Shown here piece by piece: positions 34,833 to 43,534 of a stretch of DNA of 64,000 nucleotides. How positions within the stretch are numbered: position 1 is the stretch's first letter; each line of letters begins with the position of its first letter. The notes under the pieces are model-generated. The model saw only the letters and a program-made list of their open reading frames with translations. It searched no databases and was not told where the DNA came from. The position numbers and the translations under genes are program-made. This stretch comes from Anaerocolumna sp. AGMB13025 (GTDB lineage: Bacteria > Bacillota > Clostridia > Lachnospirales > Lachnospiraceae), in the NCBI RefSeq assembly GCF_029689925.1, contig NZ_CP121445.1, positions 4,014,501-4,078,500 on the forward strand. The letters run 5' to 3'.

Positions 34833-36335
34833 CTATTTATTATACATAGCGTCAATCTGAGACTGAGCTTCTGTTATGATTGTCTGGAATCCAGCAGCAT
34901 CAAGTTCAGAATCGATTTGCTTAATTAATTCTCTTGGTTCTTTTGCACCTGTCATTAACTCGCTTCTGTATTTTTCGTATACGGAACGGCAATTAGCAAG
35001 TTCTGATTCAATCTTTGAAGTATCAAGGTTAAATCCTAATAATACAGAAGGTTTTGCATTTGCATTTAATTCTTTTACTTCATCCCATTGATTGAATTCA
35101 TCATTAGCAAGTTTAGATAATGTAAAGAAAGTACCCTGTGTATATCCTGCCATTAACCAGTCGTTGTTTAATTTCTCAATTTCACCGTCAGCAGTATATT
35201 TAAAGTTTTCACCTTCAAGACCATAGTAGAATGCATCTCTTACTTTGGTATCTAAGTTAAGCAGCTGTAAGAATTGAAGAGCTTTTTCAGGATTCTTAGA
35301 GCTTGCTGAAATACCATTTAAAGAACCACGAACTGTGTTATTGGAAACAATTGTATCGATGAATTTCGTAGTAACTGCTTCTGCGCCCATGTTAGGACCC
35401 CAAGTGGTTTTAGCTGCGCCTGACCAACCCTGAGCAGCATAGAACATTCTGTAGCTGGGAGTTTCTCCTACTGCCGGAGCATCTGCATTGATGATACCAT
35501 CTTTATACCACTGATGAATTACATCTAACTGGCTTAAAACATCTTCCTGATCAAGTACATTAACTACTTTACGGGATTCGTCATCAAATTTAACACCTAA
35601 AGCAGGGATACCTGCGCCCATTTGGTCATATACACTGGTTATAACTTCAAGTCCGCTTTTATCAAGTACAACTGGTGCAGTGCCTTCACCGTCTTTAATT
35701 TTCTTGAAGGAATCTGTTAATCCAGCTAAAGTATTGATGTTCTGGTAGTCTATGGAATATTTGTCTACGATAGCTTTATCCCATACAAAATATTCAGTAG
35801 CAGAACTGTCTTTGTAAGTAGGTATTGAATAAATCTTACCATTTACAGAAACTGCATCCCAGTAATCTGCAGGAATGTAGGAATATAAATCAGGAGCTGA
35901 ACTCTTAACCATATCTGTAATATCCAGGAAGGTTCCAAGTCCTACTTCACTTGTATATTTACCGCCATCTGTAAATAAAATATCAAAATTTTCACCGGAG
36001 TTAACGATTACGCTTCTTCTGGTATCCCAGTCACCCCAGGGAACAACTTCCATATCAATATTAACGCCGATTTTCTCAGCTAAATATGGATTGATTTTAG
36101 CAAGCCATGCATCATAATTTTTCGGCATGCCGCTACCAACCATAATCCATTTTAAAGTTACCACTTCTCCATTGTTTGAGGAAGTATTCTGTCCATCTTT
36201 AGAACCTGTTTCTTCAGATGTATTACTTGTATTGCTGCCTGATGATTTGTCATCCCCCGTTTTAGAACAGCCAACGATAGCAGCTGACATCATTGCAAAT
36301 ACTACTAATAATGCCATAATTTTTCTTAGTTTCAT
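34833..36335 (-). CDS. Extracellular sugar-binding lipoprotein, second importer
   Basis: A 500-residue family 1 solute-binding lipoprotein. Signal MKLRKIMALLVVFAMMSA with lipobox AIVGC, then a Ser/Asn/Thr-rich linker. The body (VTLKWIMVGSGMPKNYDAWLAKINPYLAEKIG) is LplA-like. AGGAGG 7 nt before the ATG at 36335 overrides the longer frame to 36374. It delivers ligand to the permeases encoded upstream; the neighbouring GH38/GH130 suggest mannose-containing oligosaccharide. No ATPase gene accompanies it. Confidence 0.92.
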   Translation of the reverse strand: MKLRKIMALLVVFAMMSAAIVGCSKTGDDKSSGSNTSNTSEETGSKDGQNTSSNNGEVVTLKWIMVGSGMPKNYDAWLAKINPYLAEKIGVNIDMEVVPWGDWDTRRSVIVNSGENFDILFTDGGKYTSEVGLGTFLDITDMVKSSAPDLYSYIPADYWDAVSVNGKIYSIPTYKDSSATEYFVWDKAIVDKYSIDYQNINTLAGLTDSFKKIKDGEGTAPVVLDKSGLEVITSVYDQMGAGIPALGVKFDDESRKVVNVLDQEDVLSQLDVIHQWYKDGIINADAPAVGETPSYRMFYAAQGWSGAAKTTWGPNMGAEAVTTKFIDTIVSNNTVRGSLNGISASSKNPEKALQFLQLLNLDTKVRDAFYYGLEGENFKYTADGEIEKLNNDWLMAGYTQGTFFTLSKLANDEFNQWDEVKELNANAKPSVLLGFNLDTSKIESELANCRSVYEKYRSELMTGAKEPRELIKQIDSELDAAGFQTIITEAQSQIDAMYNK

Positions 36336-36457
36336 AGCTAATCCTCCTATAATTTTCATTTTGCCTTCTACCAAATATAATCTTTGGCATTTAAAACCTC
36401 TATATAAATCTTCTCCAAATGGAAAGCAAGTTATCCCTCCAAACGGAAGAATTTATA

Positions 36458-37378
36458 TCAACCTTTTACTGCTCCAATTGTAAGTCCTGATATGAAATAC
36501 TTCTGGAAAAATGGATACGCACATGCAATTGGTGCGATAATTACGATTGCAATTGCCATTCTGGCGCCTTCCTTAGGCATTAAATTCTTATACTGCTGTA
36601 AAGATAAGCCTGCCGATGGATTATTTGCCAGAAACTGTATATTCTTCTGAATATTATTTAATAATGCCTGTAAGGAAAGCAGATTTGCGTTATTAATGTA
36701 CAAAGAAGACTGGAACCAGTCATTCCAATAACCAAAACACAAGAATAATCCTATGGTTGCAAATACCGGCTTTGATATGGGCACTACGATTCTGGTAAAA
36801 ATGTTAAGCTGAGAAGCTCCGTCAATTTTAGCAGATTCAATGATAGAATCCGGAATCGTTGTCCTAAAAAACGTTTTACAGATAATTACGTTAAAGGAAG
36901 ATACCATTAAGGGAAGAATCAAAGCCCATATGGAATCCTTTAAACCAAGCAGGTTGGTATTGATAACATAAGAAGAAATCATACCGCCGTTAAAAATCAT
37001 AGGGATAAATACCAGGTAAGTTAAAAATCCATTCAGTTTATAATTGCTTCTGGAAAGTACATATCCCATAGTAGTAGTAAGAGCAACACCAAGCACCGTA
37101 CCAACTACGGTTACCAGTACTGATATTCCCAGCGCTTTTAAGATAGTATGAATTTCATTCCATAGGAAAATATAAGATGCCGCTGAGATTTCCTTGGGTA
37201 TGAACTGGTATCCGTATCTTGCCAGAGAGTTTTCTGATGTAATGGAAATCATAAATACGAAAACCACAGGCAGAATACAAATCAGGGATAATATGATAAA
37301 TATAACGTTAAATGTAAAGTTTGTTGTTTTTGATATCCGGTTTAATTTTGAAGTACTTTCTTCCATATCTTTTTTCAT
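36458..37378 (-). CDS. ABC sugar importer permease, LplC type, second importer
   Basis: A 306-residue permease with six membrane segments. The EAA loop is ESAKIDGASQLNIFTRIVVPISKP and the family C-terminus PFFQKYFISGLTIGAVKG. GGAGG lies 8 nt before the ATG. It follows its partner permease by 29 bp. It is a paralogue of 23520-24425 but clearly diverged, so the two importers are probably old duplicates with different ligands. Confidence 0.9.
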   Translation of the reverse strand: MKKDMEESTSKLNRISKTTNFTFNVIFIILSLICILPVVFVFMISITSENSLARYGYQFIPKEISAASYIFLWNEIHTILKALGISVLVTVVGTVLGVALTTTMGYVLSRSNYKLNGFLTYLVFIPMIFNGGMISSYVINTNLLGLKDSIWALILPLMVSSFNVIICKTFFRTTIPDSIIESAKIDGASQLNIFTRIVVPISKPVFATIGLFLCFGYWNDWFQSSLYINNANLLSLQALLNNIQKNIQFLANNPSAGLSLQQYKNLMPKEGARMAIAIVIIAPIACAYPFFQKYFISGLTIGAVKG

Positions 37379-37407
37379 TCTGTTACCTCCATTCCTGTCT
37401 GTTCCAA

Positions 37408-38385
37408 TTATATAATTGCACTTTCGTTGTCAATTTTTCTTACGATCCAATTCGCTAAAAGTATAGTCAGACAGCATGCAATGGACTGGAAGAACGTTGC
37501 GGCTGCCGTCATACCAATGGGGGTTGTGGACTGCAGTGCCTTAAATACATAAGTATCAATTGTGGAAGCTACATTATATAAAGAACTTGGTATTTCTTTG
37601 GTAACCTGATAAAATAAGCCGAAATCAGAATAGAATACCCTGCCTACATTTAAGATAAACATCATAATAACGATAGTCTTAATACTTGGAATTGTAACAT
37701 ATTTAACCTGCTGCCACTTGGTAGCGCCATCAATTACCGCTGCTTCATATAAAGTACCATCAATACCGGTGATACTTGCCAGATAAACTACCGTACTATA
37801 ACCAACGGTTTTCCATAGCTGCATGAACACCAGGATGAAGGGCCAGTACTTCGGTTCCATATACCATTGGACAATATCTTTTCCCATCATCTTTAAAATA
37901 CTGTTAAACATACCCTTGTCAATACTAAGGAACGCATACACAAAATAACTTACAACGACCCAGGACATAAAGTGAGGGAAAAACATCATGGTCTGATAAA
38001 CTTTTGATTTACGCTTGCTGTAAATCAAACTAATCATGATTGCCAAGGTAACCGGTATAAGAATGCCAAGAACAATAAAAACAATATTATATGCAATGGT
38101 ATTTCTTAATAGTATAAACAGCACATTGGATTTTATCAGGAATTGAAAATTATCAAAGCCGGTCCATTGACTGTTAAAAAGATTATAAAAGAATCCGTGA
38201 CCCGGAAATACTTTATAATTTTTAAACGCAATGATAATACCAAACATAGGAAGAAAACAAAACAATATGTACCATATCGTTGTTGGTAATGCCAGCAAAG
38301 TTAGTTCTGTATCGTCTTTTGTCCATTTCTTTCTGGTTTTTACTTTTTTGATGTTATCACTTTTATCTTTATTTAACTTTTCCAT
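37408..38385 (-). CDS. ABC sugar importer permease, LplB type, second importer
   Basis: A 325-residue permease with six membrane segments and the EAA loop EAAVIDGATKWQQVKYVTIPSIKTIV. GGAGG at 38394-38398 points to the ATG at 38385, not to the ATG at 38400 that overlaps it. It is the first gene of the second importer operon. Promoter elements at 38434-38462 give a leader of about 45 nt. Confidence 0.9.
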   Translation of the reverse strand: MEKLNKDKSDNIKKVKTRKKWTKDDTELTLLALPTTIWYILFCFLPMFGIIIAFKNYKVFPGHGFFYNLFNSQWTGFDNFQFLIKSNVLFILLRNTIAYNIVFIVLGILIPVTLAIMISLIYSKRKSKVYQTMMFFPHFMSWVVVSYFVYAFLSIDKGMFNSILKMMGKDIVQWYMEPKYWPFILVFMQLWKTVGYSTVVYLASITGIDGTLYEAAVIDGATKWQQVKYVTIPSIKTIVIMMFILNVGRVFYSDFGLFYQVTKEIPSSLYNVASTIDTYVFKALQSTTPIGMTAAATFFQSIACCLTILLANWIVRKIDNESAII

Positions 38386-38433
38386 TTTGTTAACCTCCAT
38401 TTGTTACTAACTTCTTATCAATTAACTGTTTTT

Positions 38434-38462
38434 ATTTTAACATGTCTTTAATCTTAATGCAA
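38434..38462 (-). promoter_or_regulatory. Promoter of the second importer operon
   Basis: Minus strand TTGCAT (38457-38462), 17-bp spacer, TAAAAT (38434-38439). Confidence 0.7.
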
Positions 38463-38500
38463 CATTTATTTTATTTTTTTATCATGTTTTTTACATCATA

Positions 38501-38578
38501 TGATAAAATGCATTGATAAAATATAGGTTTATTTTATATTTCTTGATTATTTAATCAATTTTGATTGTATATAATCAA
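38501..38578. promoter_or_regulatory. Clustered candidate operators for the divergent LacI-family regulator
   Basis: A direct repeat TGATAAAAT (38501-38509 and, as TTGATAAAAT, 38513-38522), an inverted repeat TTGATTA TT TAATCAA (38543-38558) and a second one TTGATT-6-AATCAA (38561-38578). All lie between the two divergent promoters and share the half-site TTGAT. None has the central CG of ordinary LacI sites. Confidence 0.5.
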
Positions 38579-38697
38579 CAACCTGCTACAGATACGACAT
38601 CATCAGACATATTTTGCACTTTATCAATTTTAATATATTTTATCATTTATTCTATTTATCATTTTTTAAACTTTTGATAAAAAATTATAAAATTTCA

Positions 38698-38726
38698 TTG
38701 TGATTTTAAAAATGCTATGCTATAAT
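38698..38726 (+). promoter_or_regulatory. Promoter of the 38851 regulator
   Basis: TTGTGA (38698-38703), 17-bp spacer, TATAAT (38721-38726). Leader about 115 nt. Confidence 0.65.
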
Positions 38727-38850
38727 ATTAAATAACTAGGAATTACTAGAAAAACATGTAATATATTTTTGTAATGACTATTACCGCAAGGGATAAGTAG
38801 TTTTTGTTAAAATTACTTCTCTATTGTAATAACATAAAAGGAGTACTGTA

Positions 38851-39900
38851 ATGAAAAAGATAACCATGCAGGAAATCGCGGATGCTCTGGATATATCAAG
38901 AGTTACTGTCTGGAAAGTATTCAATAATTATCCCGGAGTATCCGATGCCCTAATTGATCTAGTTTTAACAAAAGCACAGGAAATGGGCTATTTAAAGCAA
39001 AAAGCACCAATTTCGCGGGATACTAAAGATATGGTTTCCATCGATATTCCCGCCGCCAAAACTGAAATGAATGTATCTGTTGTAGTATCAAGACCGGAAT
39101 CCTCCATGTTCTGGATGAATATCATCCACCAGATCGCCAAAGAATTAGTAAGTTCTAATATAAACCTGATGTATACCTATCTGCCCTCAAAAACTTCAGA
39201 TGGTTACAGCCTTCCTTCAGTTTTAACAAATGGTACTGTACAGGGCATTATCGTTTTAAATGTATACGATTACGATCTGCTTAACATGTTAAATGATCTT
39301 AAGATCCAGAAAGTATTTCTGGATATGGTTACTTCTATACCGGAGGACTCCTTAACCGGAGATTTATTCTTATTTGAAGGTAAATCCAGTGTCAATAAAA
39401 TTACATCCTCCATTATAAACAAAGGTCGTACTGAAATTGGTTTCATCGGTGATATCGAATATGCCAAAACCAACTTTGACCGGTATGAAGGCTTTTTATC
39501 GGCCATGAACCAATATACACTCCCTGTAAAAAAAGAGTACTGTCTGGTTCACAGCATTGGAATTTACACTTATGCAGAAGAAATCAATGATTTTTTGTCA
39601 AACCTGAAACAAATGCCTCAGGCTTTTGTCTGTGCTAGTGATTATGTTGCCCATTTTATCATTAAATATTTAAATGCCAATAATTTTAATGTACCGGAGG
39701 ATATTGCCGTATCAGGTTATGACGGTACGACAGAATATATCGATCAGGTGGATTATCTTACCACAGTACAGGTTCAGACCAGGGAACTTGGCAAACGTCT
39801 GGTTACACAGCTTTTATACCGAATTTCAAATCCCGATTCACCTCCTGAAGTTACTTATATTTATTCCAAAATCAGATATGGGGAATCAACTAATTTTTGA
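38851..39900 (+). CDS. LacI-family regulator with atypical recognition helix
   Basis: A 349-residue protein. The N-terminal helix-turn-helix is KITMQEIADALDISRVTVWK, then VFNNYPGVSDALIDLVLTKAQEMGYL. The usual TVSRVLN is replaced by TVWKVFN, and the hinge (about 48-70) is not the standard LacI sequence. The sensor domain (MNVSVVVSRPESSMFWMNIIHQIAKELV onwards) is of the sugar-binding type. It has AGGAG upstream. It is divergent from the second importer operon and is its likely regulator, probably through the TTGAT-containing sites. Confidence 0.85.
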   Translation: MKKITMQEIADALDISRVTVWKVFNNYPGVSDALIDLVLTKAQEMGYLKQKAPISRDTKDMVSIDIPAAKTEMNVSVVVSRPESSMFWMNIIHQIAKELVSSNINLMYTYLPSKTSDGYSLPSVLTNGTVQGIIVLNVYDYDLLNMLNDLKIQKVFLDMVTSIPEDSLTGDLFLFEGKSSVNKITSSIINKGRTEIGFIGDIEYAKTNFDRYEGFLSAMNQYTLPVKKEYCLVHSIGIYTYAEEINDFLSNLKQMPQAFVCASDYVAHFIIKYLNANNFNVPEDIAVSGYDGTTEYIDQVDYLTTVQVQTRELGKRLVTQLLYRISNPDSPPEVTYIYSKIRYGESTNF

Positions 39901-39929
39901 TTTCTTAGAATGTTTTGTATCAAAGAACA

Positions 39930-40049
39930 AAGTGTCAGTAAACTGACACTTTCGCTCCCGAGTAGTTTGCACAGCAATAACTTCCTCTACGCGAGGTGCT
40001 CATCCATAACGGAGCGTTCTTTATGTAATAAGACGCATTTTCCTATTGC
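39930..40049. repeat. Dispersed structured repeat, diverged copy (class II)
   Basis: A leading hairpin AAGTGTCAG TAAA CTGACACTT (39930-39951), CTTCCT at 39981, GCTCC/GGAGC pairing, then GCGTTCTTTATGTAATA with a GTAATA/TATTGC pairing (40014-40049). The last part matches 12798-12831. It lies between convergent genes, directly before their shared terminator. Confidence 0.6.
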
Positions 40050-40103
40050 ATAAGAAAAGCCTGCCTCCACTCCCCGAAGGGAACGAGACAGGCTTTTCTT
40101 ATG
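40048..40103. terminator. Bidirectional terminator, LacI-like / Fur-like
   Basis: CATAAGAAAAGCCTG pairs with CAGGCTTTTCTTATG around a G/C-rich loop. Each arm supplies a U-run for one direction. It overlaps the stop codon of the Fur-like gene. Confidence 0.82.
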
Positions 40104-40641
40104 AAACATCGCGTTTCTTGCAATGGTATTTACAACCTAAATTATCACAGAGGCATTCGGTATATACCTGTTCATCACAGCCCTCATCCTCTTCTTTGTT
40201 CTTACTTTTAATTAGTATAGAGATATTATCAACATCAGTAAACCCCTGAGAAATCAACGTCCGTTTCAATTGTTCAAACCAGGTGCCCTTCTTAACCTGC
40301 ATAACCTTATCTGAGCTCTCCTCCATGTACAGGACTTGATTCTCCTCCTCCAAATCCAGGTTTCCGTAATCAATCTGGTAAAGATTCTTACGGTTTATAA
40401 GTCCTAAATCCTCTAAAGTCTTTACCATCCGGTAAACCGTTGCAATTCCTACCGTTGAATCTTTTTTTACTGCCTTATAGTATATTTCTTTGCAGCTTGA
40501 ACATTCATCCTCTAAAATTACATCAATTAAAAGTTTCCTCTGTTCCGTTATACGGAAACCTTTTTTTCTCAGCTGTTCTAGTATAATTTCACGTTTATTT
40601 GTATTTGCTAACAAGTGTTCTTTATTAAGCACTCCATTCAT
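40099..40641 (-). CDS. Fur-family-like regulator lacking the canonical metal site
   Basis: The 180-residue protein has a clear Fur winged helix: KKGFRITEQRKLLIDVIL, then CKEIYYKAVKKDSTVGIATVYR and TLEDLGLI. The second half lacks the HHDHxxC and CxxC pattern of Fur/PerR/Zur entirely. Instead, a Cys-rich tail carries five cysteines in C-x7-C-x-C-x4-C-x3-C spacing (near 154-174), plus CSSC near 49. AGGAG lies before the ATG. It is the last gene of the feo operon. It may sense iron or an iron-sulfur cluster through cysteines, in the way FeoC is proposed to; this is inference. Confidence 0.82.
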   Translation of the reverse strand: MNGVLNKEHLLANTNKREIILEQLRKKGFRITEQRKLLIDVILEDECSSCKEIYYKAVKKDSTVGIATVYRMVKTLEDLGLINRKNLYQIDYGNLDLEEENQVLYMEESSDKVMQVKKGTWFEQLKRTLISQGFTDVDNISILIKSKNKEEDEGCDEQVYTECLCDNLGCKYHCKKRDVS

Positions 40642-40724
40642 AATTACTCCTTTCTCCCTGCCTTAATCTAAGTACAAGAACAGCCTTCCCCGGAGATGCT
40701 GGTGAAAGGCCGTCTTTAAACCTG

Positions 40725-40865
40725 TTATTTATGATATGCAGCGGATTTATCACAACCGGTACAGCCGCAGCTGCAGTTTTCGCCTGCTTTATGGGATTTG
40801 TAAGTTTTATAGCCGGCATATACAATACCGCCGAATACGATGATTCCAACAATTAGTGTAGACAT
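40725..40865 (-). CDS. FeoB-associated Cys-rich membrane peptide
   Basis: A 46-residue peptide: one membrane segment (TLIVGIIVFGGIVYAGYKTY) followed by a Cys-rich tail ENCSCGCTGCDK and AAYHK. This matches the small FeoB-associated Cys-rich proteins common in Firmicutes, which may help pass ferrous iron through or away from FeoB. The ATG is 1 nt after the feoB stop, and AAGGAGG inside the feoB 3' end is its ribosome site, so it is translationally coupled. Confidence 0.88.
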   Translation of the reverse strand: MSTLIVGIIVFGGIVYAGYKTYKSHKAGENCSCGCTGCDKSAAYHK

Positions 40866-40866
40866 T

Positions 40867-43014
40867 TTAAGCTACCTCCTTAACTTTAACAGAAAGATCA
40901 GATTTACGAACTACTTTGCCGGGCTTTTTAAATAACCTGTATAAAAGTACGGCAAGTAAAACAAATGCTACTGCTGTTCCAATTCCAAATCCGGCTCCGG
41001 TTACCAATAATCCAATCTGATATACAATAAGAGCTACCACATAGGAGAACAAGGTCTGATATCCAGCCGAGAATAACGTCCATTTTGCAGAACCCATCTC
41101 GCTGCGGACTGCACCAATAGCAGCGAAACAAGGTGCACAGAGTAAGTTAAACATCAGGAAGGTGTATGCAGAGAGGGGCGTAAAAGCAGCATGCAGATTT
41201 CCCCAGACTTCCGCACCATTATCACCAACTTCGGAAAAGCCATAGAGGATACCAAAGGTACCAACTACATTTTCTTTTGCGATTAAACCGGTTACGGTAG
41301 CCACGGCAGGCTTCCAGTCTCCCCAGCCAAGAGGAGTAAATATCGGAGCGATTACCCTGCCTACGGAAGCTAATATAGAATCTTCAATCTCAACCATATG
41401 CAGATTCCAGCCGAAGGAACTCAAAAACCAAACACCAACTGTTGCCAGCAAAATAACTGTGGTAGCTTTCTTTATAAATGCTTTAGCCCTTTCCCATACA
41501 TGAATCAAAATGCCTTTTAACCCAGGTACATGGTAAGCAGGAAGTTCCATAATAAACGGAGCAGGGTCACCAGCAAAAAGGCTGGATTTCTTAAGCATGA
41601 TACCAGATACGATAATCGCTGCCATTCCTATGAAATACGCAGATGGAGCTACCCAAACTGATCCTGGGAATAGTGCTCCTGCTATCAATGCAATAATAGG
41701 CAGTTTTGCACTGCAAGGAATAAATGTAGTTGTAATGATTGTCATTCTGCGGTCATGATCATTTTCAATGGTACGTGTAGCCATAATACCCGGAACGCCG
41801 CAACCGGTTCCGATTAAAATCGGTATAAAAGATTTACCGGACAACCCAAATTTTCTAAAGATTCGGTCCATGATAAATGCAATACGCGCCATATAACCAC
41901 AGTCTTCCAAGATAGCCAGACAGAAGAATAATACTACCATCTGAGGAATAAAGCCAAGAACTGCACCGACACCTGCCACGATACCGTCTAAAATCAGAGA
42001 GTTAAGCCAGTCGGCAGTTCCGATTGTCGTAAGGAAATTAGTTACGGCACCCGGCACAATATCGGTAAATAGAACATCGTTCACCCAATCGGTAGCCATT
42101 GTACCTACTGTTGAAATCGATATATAATACACTAAAAACATGATCGCTGCAAAGATAGGGAGTGCCAGCCAGCGGTTCGTAACAATCCGGTCAATCTTGT
42201 CCGTTCCGCTCTGACCGGTACGGGTTTTCTTATGTACGGCTTGCTTCACCACTTTACTTATATAATTATAACGTTCGTTGGTAATAATTCCTTCCCCGTC
42301 ATCATCCAGTTCTTTCTCAAGCTCAGTTATAACCGCCTCAATCTGTTCCTCAGTTCCTTTATCAAATGTAATTTGCTCTTTTATCTTTTCGTCCCGTTCA
42401 AAAAGCTTGATAGCCAGCCAACGGCTGTTCATTCCATTTTCTTTGCCTTTTATAGTACCTTCTATACGGCTTAGAGCTTCTTCAACTTCTTTTGAAAAGG
42501 TATGACGCGGCGCAAACGGCGCCTTGGATATGGCAATTTCAACTGCTTTTTGGGCAGCTTCTTTTGAGCCGATGCCTTTTAATGCGGAGGTTTCAATTAC
42601 TTCACAGCCAATAGCTCCTTTTAATTTATCTATATCAATGCTGTCGCCGTTTTTACGCACGGCATCGATCATATTTACAGCCATTATTACCGGTATCCCG
42701 ATTTCCGTCAGCTGGGTTGTAAGATATAAATTTCTTTCTATATTAGTACCATCAACAATATTAATGATTGCATCCGGTTTTTCATTAATCAGATAACTTC
42801 TTGCAACGACCTCTTCCAATGTGTATGGAGAAAGAGAGTAAATTCCCGGAAGATCCTGTATGATAACATCTTTATATCCTTTTAATTTACCTTCCTTTTT
42901 TTCTACGGTTACCCCCGGCCAGTTGCCTACATACTGTGAACTTCCTGTTAAATCATTAAACATGGTTGTCTTGCCGCAGTTTGGATTACCGGCAAGTGCA
43001 ATTTTAATCGACAT
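40867..43014 (-). CDS. feoB: Ferrous iron transporter FeoB
   Basis: The main inner-membrane Fe2+ importer, 715 residues. The N-terminal G domain has G1 GNPNCGKTT (8-16), the switch I YVGNWPGVTVEKK and G3 DLPGIYSLSPYT. It is followed by a helical spacer and about ten membrane segments with two Gate motifs (GTGCGVPGIMATRTIEN and LLCAPCFAAIGAVR). AGGAGG is upstream of the ATG. It follows two feoA genes and precedes the Cys-rich peptide and the Fur-like gene. Confidence 0.97.
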   Translation of the reverse strand: MSIKIALAGNPNCGKTTMFNDLTGSSQYVGNWPGVTVEKKEGKLKGYKDVIIQDLPGIYSLSPYTLEEVVARSYLINEKPDAIINIVDGTNIERNLYLTTQLTEIGIPVIMAVNMIDAVRKNGDSIDIDKLKGAIGCEVIETSALKGIGSKEAAQKAVEIAISKAPFAPRHTFSKEVEEALSRIEGTIKGKENGMNSRWLAIKLFERDEKIKEQITFDKGTEEQIEAVITELEKELDDDGEGIITNERYNYISKVVKQAVHKKTRTGQSGTDKIDRIVTNRWLALPIFAAIMFLVYYISISTVGTMATDWVNDVLFTDIVPGAVTNFLTTIGTADWLNSLILDGIVAGVGAVLGFIPQMVVLFFCLAILEDCGYMARIAFIMDRIFRKFGLSGKSFIPILIGTGCGVPGIMATRTIENDHDRRMTIITTTFIPCSAKLPIIALIAGALFPGSVWVAPSAYFIGMAAIIVSGIMLKKSSLFAGDPAPFIMELPAYHVPGLKGILIHVWERAKAFIKKATTVILLATVGVWFLSSFGWNLHMVEIEDSILASVGRVIAPIFTPLGWGDWKPAVATVTGLIAKENVVGTFGILYGFSEVGDNGAEVWGNLHAAFTPLSAYTFLMFNLLCAPCFAAIGAVRSEMGSAKWTLFSAGYQTLFSYVVALIVYQIGLLVTGAGFGIGTAVAFVLLAVLLYRLFKKPGKVVRKSDLSVKVKEVA

Positions 43015-43056
43015 CTTTTATCCCTCCTGGTTTTGTATCTGGTTAGAAACTGATTT

Positions 43057-43281
43057 CTAATTTTTAACGATCTCAATGGAAGCTGCTTCGTCTTTTCTTA
43101 GACTTAACTCATATCCCCTTAGGTTAATTTCTATCGGATCCCCAAGTGGCGCAACTTTAATTACCTTGATCATAACCCCAGGTGTTACTCCCATATCCAT
43201 AATCCTGCGTCTCATTGGCCCTTTATCTCCAATCCGGGCAACTTTGCCTTCCTCGCCGGGTTTTAATTCCTTTAATGTCAT
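43057..43281 (-). CDS. feoA: FeoA-like SH3 domain protein (second copy)
   Basis: A 74-residue cytosolic SH3-like protein: LKPGEEGKVARIGDKGPMRRRIMDMGVTPGVMIKVIKVAPLGDPIEINLRG is the standard FeoA pattern. It probably binds FeoB and tunes iron transport. AGGAGG before ATG. It lies 12 bp after the first feoA and 42 bp before feoB. Confidence 0.93.
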   Translation of the reverse strand: MTLKELKPGEEGKVARIGDKGPMRRRIMDMGVTPGVMIKVIKVAPLGDPIEINLRGYELSLRKDEAASIEIVKN

Positions 43282-43293
43282 GTCTTTTTCCTC

Positions 43294-43506
43294 CTAAGCT
43301 ACCATTATTTTAGATGCTAAAGCTCTATTGATTGCTATTCTTACTCCTTTTACGAGAATAATTAACCCGCTGTCATTTTCAGATAATAGTTTTACACTTT
43401 CACCTTTTACAAAACCTAAATCCTGAAGATGTCTCTTTATATCTTCTTTTCCTTTAAAATCCACAATTATCTTGGTTTCACCGATTCCTGCAAATGTTAA
43501 TGCCAT
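43294..43506 (-). CDS. feoA: FeoA-like SH3 domain protein (first copy)
   Basis: A 70-residue FeoA homologue: TFAGIGETKIIVDFKGKEDIKRHLQDLGFVKGESVKLLSENDSGLIILVKGVRIAIN. It is shorter and clearly different from the second copy, so the pair is not a recent duplication. First gene of the feo operon, with AGGAG upstream and an iron-box promoter. Confidence 0.92.
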   Translation of the reverse strand: MALTFAGIGETKIIVDFKGKEDIKRHLQDLGFVKGESVKLLSENDSGLIILVKGVRIAINRALASKIMVA

Positions 43507-43534
43507 AGTTATCCACTCTCCTATTCTTGTTGGG

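Noticed and set aside
40048..40103. Mobile-element end
   Set aside because: The inverted repeat is explained by a bidirectional terminator between convergent genes.
40625..40852. 75-residue frame downstream of feoB
   Set aside because: It overlaps the Cys-rich FeoB-associated peptide in another frame, has no ribosome site and an unnatural composition.
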